A stretch of 64,000 nucleotides of DNA from Podocnemis expansa (taxonomy: Eukaryota > Chordata > Testudines > Podocnemididae). The DNA is taken from positions 4,320,505-4,384,504 of the forward strand of contig ML681971.1 in the NCBI GenBank assembly GCA_007922195.1. The letters run 5' to 3'. The notes under the pieces are model-generated. The model did not search any database. It was given only the letters and a program-made list of their open reading frames with translations, and was not told the origin of the DNA. Positions 34,099-45,885 of the stretch are shown piece by piece. Position 1 is the stretch's first letter. Every line of letters starts with the position of its first letter. The position numbers were made by a program, and so were the translations under genes.

Positions 34099-34893
34099 GC
34101 AGCTGGCCAGGAAACTAAATTTCACTTCATTCAGGATTTTTTGCAGTTTGGAAAAAAAAACTTTTCCTCCGCAGCCAAGCCAAAAAAGCCACACAATTTT
34201 CCCCAAATGACTTTTTGCAATATCTTGTTTTGGAAACCCCACACCACTCTCTCTGCAAGAACACTGGGGTCTTTCCAGCCTGAGACGTGCACTTATTAAG
34301 CCCAGGAGCCCTGTGCCATGGCAGCTCACAAGGTAAGCAGTTGGTGAGCCAGGCCCTACTGCTCCTTGGCCACCTGTTGGGACTTGGAAATCTGAGGTAG
34401 GGAGCCTGGCCCCTCCAGATGCCTGCATGACAGGCTGCTGAGGAACCTGGAGTTGCAGAGGCCCGCATGTGAGCTGGCAGGAAACCTGCTTCATGACCAT
34501 CAGAAGACTTACTGAAATCACTGCATTCCCGTGGAACATTTTGCTTTCAACAAATCAGACTTTTCTAATAGAAAAACCACTGCTAAGGAGAATGTCCAAC
34601 CATCTCTGCTTCTCATCCAGCTGACTCCTCTCTGCCTCCCTGACCTTCTGCCTCAGAATGCTGCAGCTGGGTCACCTGGCCTCTTCCCTGCAAACCCCAG
34701 CCTTCTTTTCTGGCTCCTGCTTGCTGCACTCTCCAGGTCTTCTGCCCGGCTGCTGAAGAGAGTTTCTCTGCCTCAGCTCAGACTGGTCCTTACATCTCCC
34801 AGCTGGGTTGATTCTGAGTCACCTGATGCCCTCTTGTGACCCCTGACTTACTCCTTTCACCTGGGCAGTAGGTGAAGCTAACTCTGTACCATG
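34099..34893. other. Unexplained, no gene seen
   Basis: The 158-codon minus frame (34063-34539) lacks recognisable domains. C/T-rich in 34600-34800. Confidence 0.4.
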
Positions 34894-34901
34894 ACCTAGA
34901 A

Positions 34902-36018
34902 CAGTGGTTCCCAACCTTAGGTCCAGGGACCCCTGGGGGTCCACGGAGTTATTGCAAGAGGTCTGTGAAAACATCTGGCCCCAGCTGCTGCCAGCCAGTG
35001 ATCCATGTTGGAGAGGGCTCTAAATCAGGGGTGTCAAACGTAGGGCCCGAGGGAGTGGGGGCAGATCTGGCCTGCCAAGGGTGCTAATCTGTCCTGTGCA
35101 GCTGCTGCCTGGGTTGTGCCTGGAAGCTGTCTGCAGCAGTGAACTGAAAAGACAGGCTCCTGGCACAGCAGAGCCAGTATACTTCTGACTTGTTCATGCG
35201 ATCCTAGTCACAACACAGGGGAACAAAGGAAGCACTCCAGCCAATCTCAGCTCAGCTCTCCTGTGGTCTGCCAACCAAACAGAGTCTCAGTCACAGCAGA
35301 AAGGCTGACTCTGGAGACCTCCCCCCCCCATCTTAACTGTTCACTGTCAGTCAGCCAGCATGCTAAATTGATTGACAACACATTGCATGAATCACAAATA
35401 AAAAAGGAAAAAGTGACTGTGGCCCACATGGGAACAAGTCAATTAAAGCCCAGCTGAGACTAAGCCAATCAAAGGCCAGCATTCTGAATGACTGACAGTG
35501 AGTGGGCTGGGAGGCGGTTAGGCAGGAGCCCAGCCTGGCTGCCTGTGACTGAGACTGATTTTTTGCCTGGCACCGCAAAGAAGGGGAAATGGAAAGCAGA
35601 GGGGAGGGCAGGGGGGTCAGAGAGCCAGTGTGGGGAATGGGGACCCAGTGGTCAGGGAAAAGAGAAGGTGTGGGAGAGCCTGCAGGGTTGGGGAGAGGGA
35701 ATGGGAGCCCATGCTGCTATGAACATGCAGGGAGAAAGGGCTGGGGAGCCACATGGCCTATAACAGGCATCCTGCCCTCCAGTGTGGCCCCCACATTGAA
35801 TGAGTTTGACATCTCTGCTCTAAATGAATTGTATTTGCCTACTGTGAGCAGCCTCACCTGGATATGTCCCTGCCCCGTGGGAGCCAGGTCCTCCGCTGCC
35901 CTTCTGAAGCACTGCTGCCTGCAGTCAGTCCTTGATAACAACTATTATCATGTGTGGGTCCATGAAGTTTTTTGATATTAAAAAGGGTTCTCTTACTCAA
36001 AAAGGTTGGGAACCACTG
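34902..36018. mobile_element. Non-autonomous hAT, CAGTGGTTCCCAACC family, with nested hAT
   Basis: The ends CAGTGGTTCCCAACC and GGTTGGGAACCACTG are exact complements, flanked by the exact 8-bp duplication acctagaa (34894-34901 and 36019-36026). Removing the nested element (35026-35817 plus one duplicated target) leaves an element of about 317 bp. No transposase. Confidence 0.95.
35026..35817. mobile_element. Non-autonomous hAT, CAGGGGTGTCAAAC family, nested
   Basis: Starts CAGGGGTGTCAAAC and ends GTTTGACATCTCTG (complement with two mismatches). Flanked by exact ctctaaat (35018-35025 and 35818-35825). It lies wholly within the hAT at 34902-36018, so it is younger than that element. Frames inside (35488-35763, 35589-35975) are not transposase. 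Confidence 0.95.
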
Positions 36019-36026
36019 ACCTAGAA

Positions 36027-38944
36027 GATCTAGCCTGCGGGTGTAGCCTGTGCCTCTGCATGTGTGCTGGTTGTACCACTCCATCATTAAGGCTGCAGCC
36101 ACCAACCCCGTCTAATAATGCTGTGTGGTGTACTAGATGAGTACAGCTCATGTACTGCATTCAGGTAGGCTGGTGCACCAAGCAATTTTGTTACGCTAAT
36201 GCAGTATGTATATTAGGCTGCCTTATTATCTTCTTCTACTATAAAGACACTTCCTCCTTTCCACTCCCCAATGTAGCTGCGAAATTCACCTGTTACTCAT
36301 CTGTAGCACTGGTCAGGAAATGAAAAAGACCAATCAACATCACACTCATCTTTTGTGCCTCAACACTCTTGGTTCCTGTCAGCCATCTTCATCACAGCTC
36401 TGGCGGAGCACCCCGACAAGGAGTCGAAACATCTGAGTGACTAAGCAGCCACGTGAGATTCTGGAAAACGTCCTGTTTTGTGTTTTACGATTTGCACTCT
36501 TCACTGAGACCAGCATTAGCATGTCGGGTGAGACAGATAACCATTGTAAATCTATTGCCATGTCTTACCTCAGGCATCCACTTGGCTCCATTCATGTAAC
36601 ACAGGGACAAGTTTCAGGCAGCACAAAAGCACTGTAGCTCCACTGTAACAGAAGGCTCTAAATTAGTTGGTGCTGGCTGTGGCTCAGGAGCCCTAGGTGC
36701 ACAAATGAGACATTGACATGATAACATCACATCCCAAAAGAGCCAAGCACAGACACCACCTCACAAAATTGCAACCCTCCAGATAAATTCCAGGCTCCAG
36801 GCAGGAGAAGATCAAGAGGCTGCTTGGCAAGTGGGGATGTGTAACAGTCATAAGTGCTGGCACTGGAGAAAGCCCTGCTGAATGTTGTACAAACCTCCTC
36901 CAGTGGAAGAGAGGTCTCTGGGTCCCGTGAGCTCTCGTAACAGCTGCATGTAAACATCTGCAGGAAGGAAGCCATTAGCAGAGCCCAATTACAGAGATCC
37001 ATCAAAACCCAGCATCTGTGCTATGTATTCTAGAGCACTTAATTGGCACCTTCTCCATTGTCTATACAGATATGCAGCACTTTTGTAACAGCACCTCGCT
37101 TTGGAGGAAGAGGGGAGAAGGAGGAAGGCCTTTGAGCTTCGTCAGGGATACAGAGAACTCCCACACCCCGTGGGAGGGACATACTGCCTTGACACATGCA
37201 ATGGCCAATGGCTAGGTTTATGATTTGTGACAGACAGGCACACTCAAGCTTCAATCAAAATTTGGTTTTCATTTAGTCTGCAGCAATCCCTTACCCAATC
37301 TCACTTACTCTGCCCCAGATCTGTGACCCCAGGATGGCCACCTTTTACCATTCTGGCAGTGTAAAAGGGCTGTAAAATTGTCTCACCTGTGCCACTGAGG
37401 TTGCTCCATCTTGCACTGAGGGATGAGCTAGTCTCTTGATCACAGGATGTAAATGTAGCATATACTTAGGCTACAAAAAACCAGGCTTCCACACAGCCTG
37501 AGTTCCAACTTTGTCTGGTTTGTTTACCAGAGACCACTGGACCTGCGTGGACCTCTATACAGATTATAGGGACATCTAGCTGTTGAATAATCTGCTGAAA
37601 CTAATCACAAGATTACAACACAGGCATGACGATGACAATACTTCTGAATATTCCCAGTGCAAATTAAAAGTGCCCAGAAGTGTCCAGAATGCTGAGAAGA
37701 CTCTGACTGGGCTGAGTTGGGCCTTCTCTGTTAAAAAGCCTGACTCACTAAACATTACAGGCCATGATGCCCAACTGGAATAAAACAGCACAAATAAGTA
37801 GTGCTCCAGCATATTCTCCAGCTGGCATTAGCTGATAGTCTGGCCCTAAATTCAGCAGGCATGGGTCATTCTAGATAGGCTCACAAAGGGATTGCGACGC
37901 TTACCTCCCAGGTGCTTTGCTGCCCAGCAAGGTTCTCAGCCCTCAGATGAATGCTCAGGCGTCCTGTGTATTCTAGGGAGACTGTCAGGCACCTAAGAAA
38001 TGGATTCATAGAAGCCAAAAAGCTAAGCAGAGAGCTGCCTACACATGTGTATTGTAGAGGGAATAGGCAGGCCTAGACCCACAAAGGAGCTAGGTGCTGA
38101 ACTGCCAGGCCAGAGGGACCTGATCTCTGATTGTGAACCCTCTTCTGGAGTGAGGTGCCTAACCAAGAGTGACCCCCTCTTATAGCCAGTGGCCCAGCAG
38201 CTGGATTACTTTCCAGGGATGGGGGAGAATCAGGTTCCACTCTTCTCCAGTGACTAACTAATGATGGATACAAAGTGGAACAGTTCTAAGAGGAGCTCCA
38301 TCCCCTGAGTGCCCCCATAAGCTGGTGGTTTTGATGCTCACCCAGAGCAGGGGACTCTTGGACTCAACTCACTGCTCAAGCAGAGAAGGGGTTTAAACCT
38401 GGGTCCACGCCTTCGAGGTGTGTGCTATAGGCCTGGGTTACTGGACGCACACACAAATACATGCAACCTAGCCCCTATCTATCCTCTGTGCAGGTTTTGT
38501 GCTCTGAGCATCCCTGTCAGAGGACCGCCACAAGTAAGATAGGCAGGAGACACCGAGTTTGGTGGTCCTGCCATGGACTATGTAAAAGTGGCAGTGCCCA
38601 GCAGCTCTGTGGGGGCAAGACTTCAGGGTTTTGTCTGTACCTGGTGGTGCAAACTTAGGCAGCCAGGGAGCTTTACCAGCAAGAACTTAGAGACCTGTAG
38701 GGTTACACAGCAGTTGGTCAGGAGTTTTGTGAAGGACAGTGGTGCCTGAAGAGGCAACTGAGTGGTTAAATTCCTTTGTGACACTAGCCCAGAAAGTTCC
38801 TTAGCACCCCCAGGATTGAGCTGGCTTCTGCTCTCTCCTTTGAGTACAGGTGTGAGCACTGTGTGGCTTGATCTAAGGAGAGGGACCAATGGGATTGCAC
38901 CACTGGAAAAGCAAGATGAAGCCAGTAGAGTTGGCTTTAAGCAT
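36027..38944. other. Mostly unexplained 2.9 kb; possible reptile repeat at ~37870-38110
   Basis: No gene. 37870-38110 ('aagaaatggattcatagaag' then 'ccaaaaagctaagcagagag') resembles an interspersed repeat I associate with turtles, but I cannot name it or set its ends. Confidence 0.35.
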
Positions 38945-38947
38945 ATT

Positions 38948-39361
38948 GAGTATATCTACACTGGAGGCTCAGTTAAGTTGACTTAAAGTCCACCATGTTA
39001 AGTTGACTTAGAGCGTCCACATTCAAAACTTCTGTAGATTGCCCACATCCACACTAGCAGCTACTAGGTTGACTTAATGCTTAAATTGACCTTATTAAGT
39101 CAATTTAAGCCAGTGTAGATGGGGCATAGCCCTTAAGTCAATCTTATTAAATCAACGTAAGGGACATGCCCATTCTACACTGGCTCAAATTGACTTGATA
39201 AGGTCAACTTAAGCATTAAGTTGACCTTAAGAGGTTGTGTTATTAAATCAACTTCAGGAAGCACTTAAGCTGACTTAATAAATTCCCAGCATGGACGGAG
39301 CTTTCCTTAGGTCGATGTAAGGAAGGTTAGAGTGACCTAAGGTTCCAGTGTAGACATATCC
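38948..39361. mobile_element. Harbinger-like MITE, TTAAGTCAA-rich
   Basis: The ends 'gagtatatctacactgga' and 'ttccagtgtagacatatcc' are near complements. The 414-bp interior is full of mutually inverted 'aagttgacttaa' and 'ttaagtcaattt' units. ATT flanks both sides (38945-38947 and 39362-39364), a possible 3-bp duplication. No coding sequence. Confidence 0.8.
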
Positions 39362-39469
39362 ATTGTGGCCCAGCAGGCATGTCTCATTCCACCCTTGGCA
39401 GTCATTTGATTGCTTGCCCAGAGTCAGGGGAAGATGGACTTCAGAGAAGTTCCACTAGTATGTTGACAA

Positions 39470-39580
39470 GTTCCAGAGGGATACAAGCATCTGATGAAGC
39501 GGGATTTCTCCCACGAAAGCTCATGTGATAAATAAATTTGTTTGTTAGTCTTTAAAAATGCCACAGGTCTCCTTGCTTGG
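39470..39580 (-). repeat. Repeat family P, single-arm fragment
   Basis: 'gatttctcccacgaaagctc', 'aaatttgtttgttagtcttt' and 'gccacaggtctccttgct' are the antisense of the family's outer arm. A short 'gttccagagggatacaagca' piece at the left resembles the outer end in plus orientation, suggesting a deleted dimer. Confidence 0.7.
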
Positions 39581-39665
39581 GCAAAAAGTCATCCTTGGAA
39601 GTGGGGTGGGGAAACATGCTTGTGAGTGACTACTACTCCAAAACAAGATGGATGAAACACTCAAG

Positions 39666-39811
39666 CAGTGCTGGAAAATAGGTATTTTGGCGCCTAGGGC
39701 ACACTTGGTGCAAGCAGCATGGAACGCGCCCTCAATTGAGTGGTGAAATGGAGCCGCTCAATACAGCGACCAGGGCAAAGCCCCAGTCATCCCACCCTAG
39801 TTACGGCCCTG
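39666..39811. mobile_element. Short non-autonomous hAT-like element
   Basis: Begins CAGTGCTGGAAAAT and ends TTACGGCCCTG, weak complements. Flanked by cactcaag (39658-39665) and cgctcaag (39812-39819), an 8-bp duplication with one change. 146 bp, non-coding. Confidence 0.7.
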
Positions 39812-39819
39812 CGCTCAAG

Positions 39820-40600
39820 CAAAGATCCTGACTGGGAGGACATTCCGTCATGTTGGATCATACCTCTAATTTCTGAGATGTGAGTGAAAAAGCCTGACCC
39901 AGTTTCTCTGTCTCTAGTTCAATTGTTTCCCTTTGGGAAGAATAGGGAAAACAGAAAGAAAAATGCTGGAGTTCTCTCCTGGTGGTTTTATTATTGTTTT
40001 CAAGGAAGGAATCCCCCCACATCTTCTTACTTCTCCATCTGCACCTGCTTTGCTATGCCAAGAGGTGTTGCCACTTTGGAGGCCAAAAGCACTGATTCTG
40101 GTTCACTCTTGGGGGGGCCGTAAAAGATGAGAGGCATTTCTTCCGGCAGTCACTGTCCACCCAGAATGGCTTACCTCTGTTGGTGCGAGGGCCTGATCCT
40201 CAGCTGGGGTCCATTGATGCATTCATTAGATTGATGCTCTTTTATTCCATCTGAGAACTTTGGCCAGCAATGCGGAGTGCTTCAGATTGCTAAGGAGAGA
40301 TGGCCCAGCACTTTTAACTGCAGGAGCACTTAGCTCAGTAAAAATCTGCTCAGCTTCCTGGAAACCTTTAATTTACACTGGTCATGCTCAGAGGTATTAT
40401 CATAATCACACCTCTGCTGGAATTATATAATTACTTGGAATATATTGTTCAGCTACTGGCTGTCCCTCTAAACTGAAGAGAGGGCCAGGAAGGGTATGTT
40501 CTCAGGCAAACAAACAAGACAAAGCTGGAACTTGAGCTGTATGGAAGCCTGGTCTTGTTTGTAGTAAGCAGGTATTTTCTTTATGGTTTAACAACATATA
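39820..40600. other. Unexplained, no gene seen
   Basis: No repeat or coding block recognised. Frames are 79 codons or fewer. Confidence 0.45.
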
Positions 40601-41640
40601 AATGACCAATGATCTATCTAGCCCAATGTCTTGCCTGCCAACAGTGGCCAGTGCCAGGTGCTTCAGAGGGAATTAACAGAACAGGTGATCAACAAGTGAT
40701 TCATCCTCTGTCATCCATTCCCAGCTTCTGAAAACAGAGGCTAGAGACACTTTGAACATGGTTTTGCATCCCTGCCCATCCTGGCTAACAGCCATCGACG
40801 GACCCATTCTCCATGGATTTATCTAGTTCTTTTTGAATGATATTATTGTTTTGGCCTTCACGACATACCCTGGCAAGGATTCCACAGGATGACTGTGCAT
40901 TGTGTGAAGGAATACTTCATTTTGTTCATTTTAAACCTGTTGCCTATTAATTTCATTGGATGACCTCTAGTTTCTGTGTTATGAGAAGCAGTAAATCACA
41001 CTTCCTTATTGACTTTCTCCACACCAGAGATGATTTTATAGATCTCTATCATATCTCCCCCAGTAGTTTCTTTTCCATGCTGAACCGTCCCAGGCTTATT
41101 AATCTCCCTCCAAATGGAAGCTTTCCATACCCCTAATAATTTTTGCTGTCTTTTTCTGTACCTTTTCCCAATTCAAATATTCAAAGGGATAGCCGTGTTA
41201 GTCTAGTCCAGCAAAAAAACAGCAAGGAGTCGTGTGGCACTTTGAGACTAATAGATTTATTTTTCACATGAGCTTTCGTGGGAGAAAATTCCACTTCCTC
41301 AGATGCTTCGAAGATGGGTGAACTTACAGAAAGGAATTAAAATAAATGCAAGGGGGTATAAAACATAGGATCAGGTCATACAGTAACAGCAAATCAGAGC
41401 AATTGTTAGGTTCAAACCATGGGAAGTCTGAAGTCAAATTACCTTTTGTAATGGGAAAAGAACCCATGGTCTCGATTAAGTCCTGCTTTCACAGAATTTA
41501 GCTTGCATATTAATTCGAGTTCAATTCAAATATATCTTTTTTGAGATAGGGCACCCAGCTTTACATGCAGCAGTCACACTATGGATGCACCATGGATTTA
41601 CAAAGAGGCAATACAATATACGTCAGTCCATATGCGGTTC
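40601..41640 (-). mobile_element. CR1: Old CR1 LINE 3' portion, split by family P insertion
   Basis: From the 3' UTR ('agtggccagtgccaggtgct') back through the C-terminal ORF2 segments ('tttatagatctctatcatat', 'cccctaataatttttgctgt') to 'gagatagggcacccagcttt' and beyond. Many stops. It is interrupted at 41181-41521. Same subfamily as 6786-7865 and 53835-57520. Confidence 0.9.
41181..41521 (+). mobile_element. Repeat family P, single-arm copy with 12-bp target duplication
   Basis: Starts 'tcaaagggatagccgtgtta' and runs unidirectionally for 341 bp to 'attaattcgagtt'. It lies inside CR1. The CR1 sequence caattcaaatat occurs on both sides (41169-41180 and 41522-41533), so the empty site is clear. 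A 12-bp duplication points to LINE-style retroposition rather than a hAT or Harbinger cut-and-paste event. No coding sequence recognised. Confidence 0.88.
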
Positions 41641-41664
41641 TTGACACACTCTGGAATTACATTA

Positions 41665-41855
41665 AAACAAAAGAGGAGTCTTGTGGCACTATAAGACTAA
41701 CAAATTTATTTGTCGCATGAGCATTCGTGGCAAAGTCCCGCTTCAATAGTGCCTACAAAAGCTCATGCAAAAAATAAATTTGGTAGTCTTTAAAGTGCCA
41801 TAAGTCCCCTCTTTTGTTTTGCTGAACTAGATTAACATAGTTACTTCTTTGGAAC
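41665..41855. mobile_element. Repeat family P, inverted dimer
   Basis: The left arm 'gaggagtcttgtggcactat' to 'catgagcattcgtgg' faces the complement 'aaagctcatgcaaaaaataa' to 'gccataagtcccctcttttg'. The right arm continues to the outer end 'agattaacatagttact'. The centre is at about 41745. The outer end of the left arm is missing. Confidence 0.82.
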
Positions 41856-43115
41856 TAGAGTTATGTCATTTCAACAGCCGAGTCACACCCATGTTGGGAA
41901 CATGATACCTCTCTTTTCACTGACTTGAGCGCCAACCGGCTGCACTGGGCACTAACCATGGGACTGCCAGTTCTGAGGGTCAAGTGGATGTTTTGGTTGG
42001 TCTGAAGTCCGTGTGCAAACACCTGCACTCATCAGTCATGATCCGAGCTGCACTCTTCCTGGCAGACACTTTTCCCAAATTGTAGCAACAGTAAGTGACA
42101 GTTTTGCTGCACATTTCATCCCGAAGGGATCGCGAATGCATAACAAACTCACTACTGAAAACCTGCTTCCAAAGTGGCTTTGTGGCAGTTTGGGGGGAAG
42201 GAGCAAAGGATGATGGGCCAGATCTAAAAGAATTGACTTTTGGTTTTGCCAGGTGGTGCCCCCACTTGGCTTCTGTTGTGGCCAGTGGTCAGGTCCATCT
42301 CCCCACCCACACGGCTTCCCCCAGGGCTTTTCACCTCACCTGCTCAGCATCTGTCAGGGGTCAGGACTTAGATCCTTCACCCCCCCAGACTCAGTGCAGG
42401 GTGGCCCACTGTGTGCCCCAAGGACCAGGGAGTAGCAGCAGCAGAGGCTGGTTGGCTCTATATGCTGATTACCTAGACCTCAGCTAACCCCAAGACTTTT
42501 TTTTTTATCTTACTAGGGGAGTTGCATCATTTGGGAGTTGGCCCCCCTCAGTGTCCCTGGCTACTGCAGCAGGGTTGTGTGATTCAGTAACTCAGCCCCT
42601 GTCAGAGCAGGGAGGTGCCCACAAAACACATTAAACCAATTAACAGTTATTGGCCTCAATGAACAGCTGGTGGGCAGGTGGGGCATGCAAACAGCATCTG
42701 AGTGAAATAGCTGCCTGCCAGCATCTACCAGCCTGAGATGATAGATGGTCACTGAGCAAGTGCTGAGCACCCACTATTTTGTTTCTGTGGGTGCTTGGGC
42801 CCCTGTGCACCCCCAGACTAGGCACCTATGGCCAGATCCTCCCATGTAGCAATAGGGCTACATGGATTTACACTTGAAGAGACTGCCACAAGGATATATC
42901 TGGCTGCAAGCAGAGTAGAAGATTACAAAGCAGATTAGAATGACAGGGGCTACTCAGAGCTCCCCCCACCTCTGCTGAGTTCAAGTGGACTCAGGGTAAC
43001 AAACACCCCTGCCCTCACTAGACAGCTGCCAGGGGAGTTTTGGAGAGCATCTGTGCTTGTGTGTCCCCACTGGACTGACAGGAGTCCAGCAACTTCATGG
43101 CACCAGGTAATTCTA
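41856..43115. other. Mostly unexplained; possible repeat end at 42755-42830
   Basis: 42755-42830 ('agtgctgagcacccactatt' then 'tgggtgcttgggccc' and 'ggcacctatg') resembles the end of a widespread turtle repeat with complementary GTGCTGAGCACCC and GGCACCTATG ends. No coding gene. Frames are 130 codons or fewer. Confidence 0.35.
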
Positions 43116-43117
43116 TG

Positions 43118-43290
43118 CAGTGGAAGGATGACCCAGTGGTTAGAGCCCTGGCCTTAGGTTCAGATTTCTGCACTGTCACCCCAGACTTCCCCTGTCACCC
43201 TGGACAAGTCATTGAGTCACTCAGTTTTCCATGTGCACAAGTGGGATTGTGGCATTGCCAGGCTAAACACGTTAACTGAGAGGTGCATGG
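43118..43290 (+). mobile_element. MIR: MIR-like tRNA-derived SINE
   Basis: 'acccagtggttagagccctg' is an A-box-like tRNA head and 'ggttcagatttctgc' a B-box-like segment. They are followed by 'ggacaagtcattgagtcact' and 'cagttttccatgtgcaca', the conserved MIR core order. Confidence 0.8.
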
Positions 43291-43365
43291 AAACTATGGC
43301 AATGGGGGCTGCATAACTACCATGGTGGGTCAGGGGCCTGTCACCATGTCAGTATTGTTTTAAGG

Positions 43366-43605
43366 CAGAGGTGTCAAAATCATTTGCTATGGAGGGCCAG
43401 ATTTGACTTAAATGAACTTCAGGTGGGTCATACCTACCATAAATGAAAATACTACAGTGTTCTTGCAGCATCCTAGAGTGCAGTGTGTGCAAGACTGCAC
43501 TCCGCACTGCCACTCTCTCTCTCTCTGCTAATGAGAGTATGGTCCTGTGGAGCACAGTCATGGGCCAAATGGAAGAGGTTTATGGGCTGTATGCTTGACT
43601 CCTTG
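43366..43605. mobile_element. Non-autonomous hAT, CAGGGGTGTCAAAC family
   Basis: Starts CAGAGGTGTCAAAA and ends GCTTGACTCCTTG, degenerate complements. The 8-bp duplication ttttaagg is exact (43358-43365 and 43606-43613). 240 bp, non-coding. A short CT-dinucleotide run lies at 43515-43528. Confidence 0.9.
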
Positions 43606-43835
43606 TTTTAAGGGCTCAGAGGAAGGAATTTGGAGTAGCTGCGGGAATTTATGTCCAGCATTTATTTATTATAGGACCTGTAAAATCCAGCAGGTCTCTT
43701 CACGTGGTCAGCAGCAAAACTCTTTTGCTCATCATTACATGGTAAGATGTGCTCATGGCACAGGAAAGGATATCTCACAGGGATACCAGGCTCCATGACA
43801 CCTGAGCTACCTAATAATCCCTCATGCTTAACAGC

Positions 43836-44025
43836 AGTAGTCCTCAAAGGGCTTTGTGAGGGAGTTTGGTATCATTATCCCATTTTAGAGATGAGGAAAC
43901 TGAGGCAGAGAGTAGCGCAATGAGTCATTCAGGGCCACACTGAGGGTCAGTGGTGAAGCTTGCAACAGCCCAAACCTGCTGAGTCCACATACAGTGCTCT
44001 AACCACTAAGCCACTGAGTCTTTTA
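43836..44025 (-). mobile_element. MIR: MIR-like tRNA-derived SINE
   Basis: 'tattatcccattttagagat' style sequence then 'gatgaggaaactgaggcaga', ending in 'gtgctctaaccactaagcca', which on the minus strand is a tRNA-like A box (tggcttagtggttagagcac). Well preserved from head to core. Confidence 0.87.
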
Positions 44026-44354
44026 CAGCCATCCCTTTCACTCCAGTGGTAGGAACTCATCCTGCGTGAGCTAGACGGACTGGGGTCACTTCCTTGTGAC
44101 AGCAGATCTCACTAATCAAGGCACTTCCAGGGTTTGAATTACTGTGGCTAGCAGATGCTCAGGACCAGCTTGCTCGGGCTGGAAACAATTGTATTCTGCA
44201 TGGGCGTCCCCTGTCTCTGTGCAGCACCATGCACCAAGGAGAAGCTCCCCTTGCTGGATATGATGGCATGGAGCAGCTAACAAGCAGAGCCTGCATGAGG
44301 CTGGCTGCAGGATTCTGAGACTGAGGGAATGGTCTAGGGTGAAAGAGGCTAAGG

Positions 44355-44482
44355 GACGGTTAACAAATTAATTTTTTCATATAAGCTTTTGTGGGAGAAA
44401 ATCCCACTTCAGACGCTTTGAACAGGATTCCTTGCTTATTTTGCTGAACTAGATTAACACAGCTACCACTCTGGAACTAAGG
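44355..44482. mobile_element. Repeat family P, deleted inverted dimer
   Basis: A plus arm fragment ('taacaaattaattttttcat' to 'gagaaaatcccacttcagac') is joined directly to the outer part of the minus arm ('tgctgaactagattaacaca' then 'gctaccactctggaac'). Confidence 0.72.
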
Positions 44483-45544
44483 GAAGGTTGTCACTGAAGG
44501 CAGCAAACTCACCACCATCAGCTTGAACTTCTTGATCAATTGCTCCGGTCTGTGAAGACCCACTCCGTTGATCAAGAAACTGATCTATTAACACCACCCG
44601 AGCAACTGTGTAGCACTGAGCAGTGCCAGCTCAACTCATAAGCAAATAAGGCTGTGGCTCGGGTCATTGTTTACTTAAGGGTGGGCATGGCCACAGCATT
44701 TCACCAGGGGCGGGACGGGCCAGCCCAACAGCTGGACCCCATTGTACCCCCCAAACCAGTCACTCTGCCCCCCCCCCATGGGCTGGGCTCCACTCTCTCA
44801 CCTCACCTCCCAGCCCTCCCCGCCTCTAGGTAGGAACAGCTGGCCCAGAGGTGGGGTGAGAGAGCAGAGCCCCACCTCTGGGCTGGCCTGCTCTGCCCCT
44901 GGACCAGCTGTTCCCCGGCCTGGAGCGGAGGCTGGGTTCCATCCCCTGCTGTCACCCCCACACAGGGGGGACACAAAATCAAAAGCTGGCTTGGGGCACC
45001 AAAGCCCCTTGAGCTGGACTTGGCACTGAGTCAAAGGGAGGCCTCTCCTTTAAACTCAGCACAGTGGACAAGCTGGGAGTTAGGCATCTGAATTGCAGCA
45101 TGCAAGTTATTTTAAGTAACTTGTGTATCTTACTTCATCTGCTGCTGAAAAAGACTGGCAGCATAGACCTGTCTATAGATCACAAAGGAGGAGCAGCAGG
45201 TGCTGTAGAAACCTGGAGAGCACCCCACTTTCCAGCCAGGTCCGTCAAACCATCCTGGATTAAGGAGCAGGAAACACAGCGTCAGGTCTGGAGCCCAGGT
45301 CCTGGAATCATGCGATGACATTGTAATCTCAGCATTCATCCAAACTAAAACAACCACCCCAAATTTCAAACAGGTTCAAAATTTTCTGATGGCAACAGAA
45401 AGCTGGTAAATAGTACTCGTGTAACTGCTGTGGTGATGCCTGCCTGGATTTGCAGAAAGCCTGGAACAAGATGTCTGGGAACAAGGGATAAAATCCAAGA
45501 TTTTCTGCCCTGGAGGCCTTGTCAGCCCTACCCCAGTAGAGGGT
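44483..45544. other. Unexplained, no gene seen
   Basis: Frames up to 95 codons, C-rich at 44735-44960. No recognisable repeat or protein. Confidence 0.4.
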
Positions 45545-45735
45545 TGTTTATTTGTGAGTCCTTCTTCTGTAGCATGGGGCACAGCTTACTTGCTAGTGGA
45601 TTCTCTGTACTTTAAAGTCTTTAAACCGTGATATGAGGACTTTAATAACACAGTCATAGGTTAGAGGTTTATTACAGGAATGGGTGGGTGAGATTCTGGG
45701 GTCTGAATGGTGCAGAAGGTCAAAAACTATAGCAG
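45545..45735 (+). mobile_element. CR1: CR1-like 3'-UTR fragment
   Basis: 'gtagcatggggcacagctta', 'cttgctagtggattctctgt', 'taaaccgtgatatgaggact' and 'gaatgggtgggtgagattct' follow the long 3' UTR of a turtle CR1 subfamily, truncated at both ends. Confidence 0.68.
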
Positions 45736-45764
45736 ACCAGCTGACGAAGCACAAAAATCACTAT

Positions 45765-45885
45765 TATTTAGGTGTATTAGAAGAGCATCTTGAGATGCCA
45801 CCCATCATCAGGGCACCACAATGCTAGGTGTTATATAAAGGTATGGCAGATCCTTTCCTTGGAGAGATTACAACCTAATTGAATG
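45765..45885 (+). mobile_element. Ancient amniote SINE-like remnant
   Basis: 'gggcaccacaatgctaggtg' then 'ttggagagattacaacctaa' resembles an old amniote-wide repeat ('attgtgctaggcgctgtaca' type). The family name is not certain. Confidence 0.5.

Noticed and set aside
34063..34539. 158-codon minus-strand frame
   Set aside because: Starts in non-conserved sequence, ends in a repeat arm, and has no domain.
35589..35975. 128-codon frame as a transposase
   Set aside because: It spans the end of the inner hAT and its target duplication and lacks transposase motifs.
43118..43180. tRNA gene
   Set aside because: A-box and B-box-like segments exist but the cloverleaf does not close and a MIR body follows. 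It is a SINE head. The same holds for 52663, 53525 and 62530.
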